Positions 52,018 through 62,095 of a stretch of 64,000 bases of DNA are shown here, in pieces. The stretch comes from Cristatella mucedo (Eukaryota; Bryozoa; Phylactolaemata; Cristatellidae). The stretch spans positions 2,334,501 to 2,398,500 of the forward strand of contig WPIO01000033.1 in NCBI GenBank assembly GCA_009760855.2, written 5' to 3'. Position 1 is the first letter of the stretch. Each line of letters opens with the position of its first letter. The translations under genes were made by a program, and so were the position numbers. Below the pieces are notes generated by a model. That model ran no database searches and had not been told where the DNA came from. It saw nothing but the letters and a program-made list of their open reading frames with translations.

Positions 52018-55000
52018 GGAGCTTCGCGTCCGAGGGTCGATGCAAGTCGATGCGAGGTCGATCACCTTACCAGCTACAGCTGCTGCCGAGGACTGCTGCC
52101 ATCGAGTCACGTGCTTTTTGTTGCATTGCGGTCTGGCCACTGAGGTTGAATCTGGCTATATCTTTTGCAGGGCTTCCTGGAGAACACGCTCCTGTTTTAC
52201 GGAGATTACTTCGACCAAAAGAAAACTGCACCGTTTCCTGCCGCTTTAGCAGCTTCCCACCTGCCGGTGTGGTACAATATGCCGGCTGCCTACCTGCTGG
52301 TGACTGCAGCATTTTTCCTCGTGAGCTTCGCGTTTGTCGTCTACCGGTGAGCCGGGTTCACCGTCCTGGTAGTGGCGCATCTCTCCCCCTTTGGTGCTTA
52401 CTGGCAGCAGCTCTCGCCTCTGAGCCACGTCCGTACAGCAATGCTGCAGCGATCAAGTGCACTTTTCTTATTTAAGCAGCGCCGGTAGTAGCTGGGCTCT
52501 TCTTAATCCTTCATCAGGCTGGCATCAAGCTCTGCAGTGCGCCAGCTGAAGCGCAAAATGCAGACAGCTATTCCGCGAATCTGCATTGTTAATAGAACAT
52601 GCAGTTGACCTGAAAACTGGAAAAGCATACACCGAGTTGGTTTGGTCCAGCGGTTAAGGTGCTCGCCCCGACCAAGGTCTGGCTGAGGTCATGGGCTCGA
52701 GCCCTGAGGCATATGTGAAGCGCCTGAATAGAGATTAACTTCTCTTGAGGCACTATACAAAGGAATTTTTTTTAATGTTTTATATGTAACACACGAGTAC
52801 TGCATGCAGTAGGCTGAATAGACATCTTATCCATGGCATTCACTACATTCATGCTCGTCTGTCTTTACCTGTGTTATGTCTGTGAAGGTGTGCAAACAGT
52901 TTTGCACGCCAGAGGACCGAATTGACAATACGGCGGTTTATTTCTAGACAGAATTAGGAACACGGAAGCTAGTGGCCGTGGTGGCTGACCCTAGTCCAGT
53001 ATAATTTGAAAGTGCACGAATGGGTTTGCTGTTCTCTGGCAGCAGTCCTGCCGGAAGAGGAGGGTCCATAGTATGTCCAGCGGTCCGAGCAACTTCCAAG
53101 CTGCCATTTGTGAAAGCAGCTGCTCACAGACAGGATGCACGAGAGCAGCTCTTCTGGCTTCTGATGGTTATAATAATAATAATAATAATAATAATAATTC
53201 ACTTGATAAAGCGCCCTCAGAGAACTCAATCTCTCTCTAGGCGCTTTGCATTTGCTGTAAAGTGAAATGCAATTGGATGGTAAGTAAAATCATGCTTGAA
53301 AAACAAACGAGATGAATAATATGGTTAGGGGTGACATGCACAGGGTTAGCATGCAAATGTGGTTAGTGGCAGCATGAACAGTGTCAGCACGCATAAGCAC
53401 ATCAAAGACGAATCACAGGGACCCACTAAATGCTGTCCTAAATAGGTGTGTTTTTAGGTTTCTTTTAAATGTGGTCAGGTCAGGGGATGTTTTGATGCAG
53501 GTCGGGAGGGAGTTCCAGGCTTTGGGAGCATATGAACTAAATGCACGGTCTCCAAAGGAATTAAGGTTTGTATGAGGTATTTCTAGACTGTTGGATTCCG
53601 AGAAGCGGGTGGTACGATGCTTGGCCTGATGGGGTAGTATATCTGACAGATAGGCTGGAGCCATAAAATGAAGGGACCTAAAAGTGAGCGACAAAACCTT
53701 GAAGTCAATCCGTTGCTTGACTGGTAGCCAGTGCAGGTCGGCGAGAAGTGGAGTAATGTGGCAACTGCGACGCTCACGACAGACAAGCCTAGCTGCAGAG
53801 TTTTGCACCAGCTGCAATCGCCTGATCGCACATGCTGGTAGGCCAGTAAGCAGTGAGTTGCAGAAGTCGAGACGGGATGTCACGAATGCATGAACTAACT
53901 TGGACGTGGTATCTTTATCTAAACAAGCCCGAATTTTAGCAATGTTATGAAGCTGAAAATATGCAGATTTGACTGTGGAGCTGATATGGTCATCTAACGA
54001 GAGGTCACTTTAGAATATGACACCTAGATTCCGAGCTGATTCGACAGGAGATATGCTGGCAGAGCCAATTTTGAGAGTCAGCCTTTCCAATCTCTGGATC
54101 ACACTGGGTTTTCCCATAACTAGTAAGTTAGTTTTATCGTCGTTAAGTTTTAGAAAATTTGCTGCCATCCATGATCGGATGTCATCAATGCATGCAGCAA
54201 GTGAGTTTAGAGAATTTGAGGTGCTCGAAGGCTGGGAGGGATCAAAGCAAAGGTACAACTGAGTGTCATCCGCATAGAAGTGAAAGCCTAGATTGTGCTT
54301 GGCAATCACATCAGCAAGAGGCAGTTATGTAGAGCTACTTGTCATTACCTGCTTACGTGGTGCCTTACATTCATCATTTGAACATCTCTCTGTGATTGCA
54401 AACAAGGATGCTAATGTGGTCGAACCGACAACCAGGTTATTTAGTATGTGGTAAACAGCCCAAAATGTGACTTTCACGTGTAACATGCACAGCACACAGG
54501 TTTTGAGACCTCACAGCCACATGCTGGCGGAACTTGTAGCAAGGCTAACGAGATCCAGAGATGGCTCAAATGTGTGCAGGTATGCAGACGATAGTCGAAC
54601 ACAGTTTCAGTCAGTTTGCCCTTACCTCAAATATAAAAAATCTCAATTCCTACTTGAGAAGTTTTAACTCTATACAGTCACTACTGACAACTCACAAGTC
54701 AACCGAAGTAAAGAGACAGGGCCATCCACTTCTGTCAAGGCTGTGCTGTTATCTGACTCAATAGTCGGACTATCTTGAGCTTATGCAATATTGAAATATA
54801 AAGCTTAGGATGCACCGGTTTTCTTATACTAAAAGCACATGGACAGTTAATAAATGATGGTAGCTTCTACCATCCTGGCTTGATTTGCCGGGGGCATATA
54901 CTTCAGACTCAACATAGTGGTGTTATACTCCCTCTTGTGTCGAAAAATGTACGACTTCTGCCTACGTGGTTTGGCTGCAGAAGGCTCTCCGAAATGGTGC

Positions 55001-56075
55001 CTGGCAGTTTTTTATATTGTTGCTCTTGTTCGAATAGGGTGGGTCGCATTATGGTAGTCTATTCGAGCATTTTTTGTGCACGTTTTTGCCAACCGTGATG
55101 GCCAGTTGGGCTATGATGGGCTCTGCTGTGGGACATATGTTTTTTGAGGGACCTGCCAGTGCCTCATTGTTAAACTTGAGTAGGCCAGGGATGGTCTTCT
55201 CTTCGGCTCGATCTACAGTTCCCAAATAAGAAATGCCATTCGGAAGCCCCAGAGTCTTGCTTTCGGACTTGCTATAATTTAATCGACTTATGCGTGTTGG
55301 TCGATGGCAGTGACACTTTTAGTATAGAAAATGCACTGTCGAACTGGACTGGTTGAGCCGGATGTTGCTTCAGTATACAGTAACCTGGAAAAGGTTTAGC
55401 TCGGGTGAAACTGGGTACTGTCCAACGTTAGCTGCGATCGGGTTTCCACGTTTACCTCCCCAGCTTCCCATACTATTTGAAAACTGTTGTCTGACCTGGT
55501 GCTTCCACCTGGCTAACCGAGGCCGATTACAACTTACTGCTTGTTTGTCCTCAGTCACGACTCACATCCAGTAGCAACAGCACGGCAAGTAATCTGAGCC
55601 TGTAACCTGTAGAATAATAATAATAATAGATTTGTGTAGCTCCCTCAGATAACTGAACCTCTTTCTAGGCACTTTACATGTGCTGCAAAGGAGCATGGTC
55701 GAATGGTTACTGTATGTTTGATAGGGCACCTTTTTGGCCAGATATTCACAATATATCGAATAAATGCATTACTGTGAGCTGCTATTGGTCTCGAAATCGT
55801 AAGTGAGAAGACATGTAGGCGGCAGCAGGGAATCTTTTGACATATTTCCGTTCACACTGCCCACCTGCAAGCAAAAGGTTTCACTGAAACTTTATATAGT
55901 CAAACATTCGGTCAGGTCAATGGCAAGCTAGATCAGCTCAGAGGCTGTCTTGTGGTGGTGGCATTGTCTAGCCCCTAGTACACCCACGAGGCCATGCCCG
56001 AGCCTGCCCGAGCAGATTTGCCAAGTTGTGTCACAAATACCCCATTATGCCATTATTGGTGATACTAATACTGCC

Positions 56076-56156
<81 letters not shown>

Positions 56157-56183
56157 CTGATCCATATACCATAAATGGCTAAA

Positions 56184-56268
<85 letters not shown>

Positions 56269-56446
56269 TATGTATATATACTGAATGTTTAGCCATTTAT
56301 GGTGATACTAATACTGCCAGAATAGTGTTGATGCAGGTGATTAGGGATATTATACTCTCTTTTAACTTTTTAACTTTTTTAACTTTCTGTACCCGGATTA
56401 TTATATATATATATATATTTATATATATTTTATATATTTTATTTTA

Positions 56447-56484
<38 letters not shown>

Positions 56485-59400
56485 CATATATATACACACA
56501 CACCGCATGAATGCCCTTGCCAAAACCTTTTGACAAATTTGCTCAAATTTATCACATATTGCCATGTTATCATTTGACAGAGAAGGCTCTTTTCTTTTGT
56601 TACAAACTGTCACCGCTGTTTTTGCCTGTGCATTGTGCCTGGCTGGCAGCTAGCACATCACTTCCTTATTTAGGCGCTATTTATTCAAGATAATTGTTGT
56701 GTGACATCTGCCGTGTTATGCTTTATGGTCGATGCCATTTTTATAAGTCTGCCAAATGTCTTTCTGCATGTCTTCTTTTCTTGGATGTTATTGCCAGCAC
56801 ATCATTGGGACTGTCTGAGGCAGTGCTCTCAGCAGACTCTGCTCCATGGAAATACACGTGCAAGGTATTCGCCGGTTGGGACTTCAGCTTGTTTTCAGCT
56901 TCTGCTGCAAAGCTGAAGCAAGGGCTGATCAGGCAAGAGCTTCAGGTCGGTCGTGCTGCAATTCTCTCTTGACTGCACTAAGTCACAATATGTTTCTTGC
57001 CATCATAAGCTGTGTTATTCCAGTATGTCACTGCATGCCTACTTCGTAGCTCATGCTGACCCACTAGATAGGGGTATGGGGTGGTAACGGCCTTGAAAGC
57101 CAGCATGTAAACGCCCAAAAGACAAGTTAACATAGCCTCATGCAGGAGAGGCAATGGCAGTCGACTAGAATTCTGGTTTGGACTTCCTGCAGATTAGTTG
57201 GGATAGGAGCCACTAGGCCTTGGTGCTCACTGCCCAACCTACACACTTCGAGCCGATATGCACTTACACTAAATGAACTGATTGCCCGGCACCGACATAT
57301 TACCATCTCTAAATCTCTTGTCACTATGTGTACCGAGTGCCCGATGACTCATAGTGCCCCCTCCCCGTGGCCATGGTTTGCTTTTTTGCTGCCTACTTGG
57401 TGACTTTATTAGGTTGCACCTCTGCTCAGTGGCCGTCGTACCCGAGATCATCCGAAATAGATTGTAGACCGGTGATGTGTGCTTGGTTACTGCAAATGCT
57501 GTGCATTTCTTTGCTGCTAGCCTATCGGCCAAAACTAAAATCTCCATTCATAGATTATGAATTCAAATCACATTCAGATTGCCACACATCAAAGTGGTAG
57601 CAGTGAAATGGTTTGAACATTTAGAAGCAAGACAGGCTTGTCTGAAGAACATGATTGGTCAAAACGTCTTTGGTTGTCACATTGGGCCACTTTTGCCACC
57701 CACAGCCCTCGTTAGCATGTGCCCAGCATGGCCTGTTCCTTTAGCAGTGACCCTTCCTAGACATGTGCATGCCTAAACATGGCTCTGTCTAGGTAATGTT
57801 TATGTAAAATGGTGAGCCGTGATGGCACACTAGGTAAGGTGGTTGCTTTCACGACCTCGGGACCGAGGTCGTGGGTTTGATTCCTGCGGTGGGTGATTCT
57901 TTGTCACCACTGCAAGCGGTGGTGATAGCCGTAAAGGCTCTTCTGTTGCTATACAAAAAGAGGCTGTTTAATCAGCTAGGATTTATTTATTTATTTAAAA
58001 TATGTGGTAAATTTGGCTATGTGGACGGTCACAATGGGCATGAATTCAGAGGACAGTTGATGATAAAAATGCCTTTGTCTCAGTGTAAAAGGAAGAATAA
58101 CAAAGATTGGGCGAGAGGTATGCAGACTTGAGGCAAATTGATGTGCGATTCAACAGCCATCCTCCATCAGCAAGAACTGTTTAAAGTTTCTTCTGAAAGG
58201 GGATACAAGGGCCGGCTGTAAGCACTTAAGTGCCCGTCAAAGAGATCAGAGCTAAAGTGAAATAAAGATAAGGCAGCGTTTACCTGGACGCTCTACTTGA
58301 ACGGAAGCTGGCTGAAAGATTTCAGCTGACGCGCTGCACGAGCTCCTTTTTTTCTCCTACGATTACCTCTGTGAGCTACAGCTGTAGGTGCAATGACACT
58401 GGAGTGGTGTGTCATGCAGGCATCCAGTTGACGTTGCTTCTTGTGCTGGCATTAGTCAGATTGACTAAGAGTGCAACTCCAACTCACCATACTGGTTATG
58501 CTATGTAGCATGAGTTTTGTCCCAGGGTAGTAAGTATTGTTTCCTAATTGGTTATTTCTCAGATGCATAGAAAATTGTCATTATTCCCTACAAACTTTGC
58601 TTTTATGAACATGATGTAAAATAACCTTAAATTAACCCACTTCTGTTGAGAAAACTGACGAATTTGTGTCTTTTAGTTCACATCAAGTCAGAAAGAACAG
58701 CACATAAATCAAAATTAACATATGTTTACTCTCGTCAGACAAAAATTACCACCACTCCAAAGGGATCAGAAATGAGATGTTCTAGATTTAGCGCTATAGT
58801 GCATATCCCTTTCTAAAATCCCCCAAACGTATTCCCCCATCATGTTTCGTTATTCTGTACTTAGCAACGACATTCCAAATCCAGTAGATCGTGGTGAAAG
58901 CGCTTGCCTTGCTTCTCTGAGTAGGCTCCAAGTGTCTCATTGAATTTTTCATGATTAGAATCAATGAGATGCACTATTAAAGACATTCTATATCACATTT
59001 TGGAATAGTTCTCTATGAAAATCTGAACCAGCTGCTTTTAGTTTTCCGCCTTGTAATTGCCCAGAAAGCCGTGAAGCACAGCAATAAAATGCTGATCCAA
59101 GCCTCAGCTGTTTTTCACTGAATGGAATTAAAGCATATTTTCTTCGTTGGTGACGGTGGCCGAGCGAAGTAATAGGAGGCTACCCTGCTCTTTTGTGCTG
59201 CTGTGGGAAGGGGGGGGGGGGTAAATGCTCTCCAGCCTCCTGGCTCTGCCACTGCAATGAGCCATAGGGTGAGCCGGGTACTTGGTTCCCAATATGAAGC
59301 AGCATGGCTTTGAGGCTCCTAGACGAACTGTCAATGAATAGCTGCCAATTACTCGGCCTTAATGTGAAGCCCATAGCCTCGAATACACGGATAGCCTCGA

Positions 59401-59649
59401 ATACACGGAGCACATGGTTACTGAAGTACACCCCATTATGCGACTGAAGAAATTGGAAATTAGTTGGTGACATTTTATCTGATCTGTTGCTTCCATTTTT
59501 TCTGCCCAAAAAGTTCCTCATTGAGCCTAAATGTCAGAAGCTCAGCATTGGCCTTGGTAAGACCATTGTCTCTGATTAGGTCTTTAAGGTCTTTCTGGTT
59601 GGGGAAAAACGATTTTCTCTCCTCAGCCGCTTCTGCAAAACTGGAATCT

Positions 59650-59689
<40 letters not shown>

Positions 59690-62059
59690 CACTTGATAAA
59701 GCGCCCTCAGAGAACTCAATCTCTTTCTAGGTGCTTTATATTTGCTGCAAAGGAAGCACGATTGAATGGTGAGTGGTATCATGCTTGATAAACAACATGA
59801 ATAAACATGGTTAAGGGTGACATGCACAGGGTCAGCATGCAAGTATGGTTAGTGGCAGTGTGCACAGTGTCAGCATGCATAAGCACATAAAGGTCGAATC
59901 ACAGGGACCCACTAAATGCTGTGATAAATAAAAGCGTTTTTAGTTTTTTTTTAAATGTATCAAGTCAGGAGATGTCATGACGCAAGTCGGGAGTGAGTTC
60001 CAGGCTTTGCGAGCTTACGAACTAAAGGCACGGTCTCCAAAGGATTTGAGGTTTATTTTAACCTGTAATATCTTCCTAACTGCACGACTTGCTGCTCTAT
60101 CCTAAAGACGGCTGATCTCTCTCAGGAGGATAGGATGGGAGCTCAGGACGATCTGTAGCTGGGGTAATAAATGAAGGAATATGAGTACACATGATATGAG
60201 ATACTTGCTGGTTCAAATTTTGGAATTTTCCAGAATCCAGATGTAGCATTTTGCTTAAGTGGTCAGTCGATTATCACCAAATTGTATAACAAACTTTGTG
60301 GCTCACTTTTCTCTCTAGTACCAGCCTGCAAGCCTTACCAATTTTATAAAAACTAAACAGATATATCACATATTACATAATATCGTACAAGAAATTTCCA
60401 TCTTCCGAAAGCAATTGTTCACCTTACCTTGAAGAGTTCTCTTGCAGTGTTCGTATATGAAATGAAGTGTCACGGAAGAGTCTTGATTCCCGGCAGGCCT
60501 GCCGAAGTGTCCTTTGTAAAGTGCTTACACTGAGCACTGTTTTGCTGTTGCCACAGATGAGTTGTCTACAGTAGCAAGTAGCAAAACGTATGTTTTGGGT
60601 GAAAGAAACCTTTTGATGCCAAGTCAATCAAATATAGCGATTCGCTATTCTCTTACTGTGCAATAACATAAAGTCAAATGCTCGCTTAAGGCACCTGTAT
60701 TGTACTGTAAGTAATTGTACTGAGTCGTCGATCACAGAGGAGCCAGGATTTTCATCTAAGCAAGACCTGCAATAGGTTTTGTAGTGAGGCAACAGTTTTA
60801 AGTAGATGGGACTAGACTAGCAATTAATGAAAAAACCAGAGCGCAAAATCAAAATCAAAATCATGTTTATTCGACACGAACTCTGCGGAGGGACCGAGTG
60901 CTCGGCAAGCACCCAGGCAGCACATAGAGTGGGGGGAAGACGGCGCAAGCGGCTCGTTTGGCCCTAAGTGATCCGTAGATGCGCTCTCGCGTGGTGTTAT
61001 ACCGTGCTGCGTCGGATGTTCGACCAATGGCTAATGCTGTGAAGCCGTTTTCCAGAGCGAAATTGCCGACGACAAGCGACGAGTGGTGGCGCGAAATCGA
61101 ACGGGTCGCCAGATGCTTCTGCTTGCCTTGCTCAGGATATTAGTGAACGGCGGGGTTCTTGGCTTCCTCGCCCTCGCCGCGGCTGCCGTCTACTTCACTC
61201 AGCAATTTAGTGACAAAACGGTGGGTCGGCAGTACCCTCCTGCGACATCGTTGTTTCAACGCGGCAGCCTCTGAACTCATTCGGGCTTAAAGCACTTGCT
61301 TTGTCTGCTGTGATGACGATCGCGCTGCATCGACCCAACACCGTGTATACGAACGTTGGCTAGCGAATCTCGGCCAAGTACTTGACCTTTGCATAGAGTG
61401 TTGATATCGGTTAGGAGCTATCATTTTTCTCTGAGCAATTGCCAATGCTCATGCTTGGCTGCTCTGCTGACAGTATTTATTTAACAGCACTTTCAATTGC
61501 CACTGCAATTAACATTCATTGCTTTGCCCAAGTTTTGTCAGAGTCCGGGATTGCCATTGTACTCGACCATGCCGACCTATCATTTACAGTACAACGAAGC
61601 CAACAGTGAGGCAAACAATACGGTTGCCTATTGTCTTTACTTATTGTTAGTGCAGCAGTGTGCCCAAAATTTGGTGTCTCCCCCACTATCGAATTGATCT
61701 TGCCAGAACAATATGTTCGGCGTATCGGCGCTTCTCTGCTCCGGAGGTAAGGTGCTCACTCTTCACGGTCCAGGTCGTGGGTTTGAGTACTGCAGTGGGC
61801 GATTCTTCATTTCCTACTGCAAGCGGTGTCGATAGCCGGTATGGCTTTTCTGCTGCTATATAAATGAGGCTATTAAATCAGCTAAACTTTATCTTTGTCG
61901 TGGATGACTGCTGCGTCTATTTTGTAAATACTGCTGTAGTTTATTGGCTCACACGACTGACGGAGCTGCGGTCGGTGAGAAGCATCGCTTGTGCAAGCAT
62001 CTGCCAGAGCCGTGGCATTCTGGTGCTCTCATTGCAGAGCGAATAACAGCAGTGTTTAT

Positions 62060-62095
<36 letters not shown>

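Larger units (their letters stand above)
47274..52170 (+). other. TMC intron (gtacgt to ttgcag)
   Basis: This 4.9-kb intron holds a SPIN-like hAT element, an antisense SINE2, a rearranged LINE B, a SINE1 interrupted by a 373-bp hAT element, an antisense LINE A 3' part and a (CAG)26 array. The stretches 47274-48375, 48579-49269 and 49397-49885 show nothing else recognisable apart from a short AT run near 49407. Confidence 0.8.
52347..56797 (+). other. TMC intron (gtgagc to tgccag)
   Basis: This 4.5-kb phase-2 intron holds a sense SINE2, an antisense LINE A with readable reverse-transcriptase sequence, a solo antisense LINE A tail, and a large AT-dinucleotide region built around a palindrome. 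The stretches 52347-52636, 52770-53170 and 54324-55612 show no feature that I can support. Confidence 0.8.
56946..61055 (+). other. TMC intron (gtcggt to ttccag)
   Basis: This 4.1-kb phase-0 intron holds a sense SINE1, an antisense relic of a multicopy animal ORF family, and an antisense LINE A copy placed about 10 bases from that relic. The stretches 56946-57810, 58004-58729 and 60057-61055 show nothing else I recognise, except a short AATCAA-type run near 60848-60868. Confidence 0.78.

Noticed and set aside
51793-52249. Poly-Ala / poly-Gln reading frames over the CAG array
   Set aside because: Frames are not continuous with the TMC exon and there is no start, splice or motif evidence; the array is intronic.
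57811-57900. Possible functional tRNA gene
   Set aside because: Box A- and B-like motifs are present, but no full cloverleaf fits, and the same head occurs in several dispersed copies joined to a non-tRNA body, so it is a SINE.
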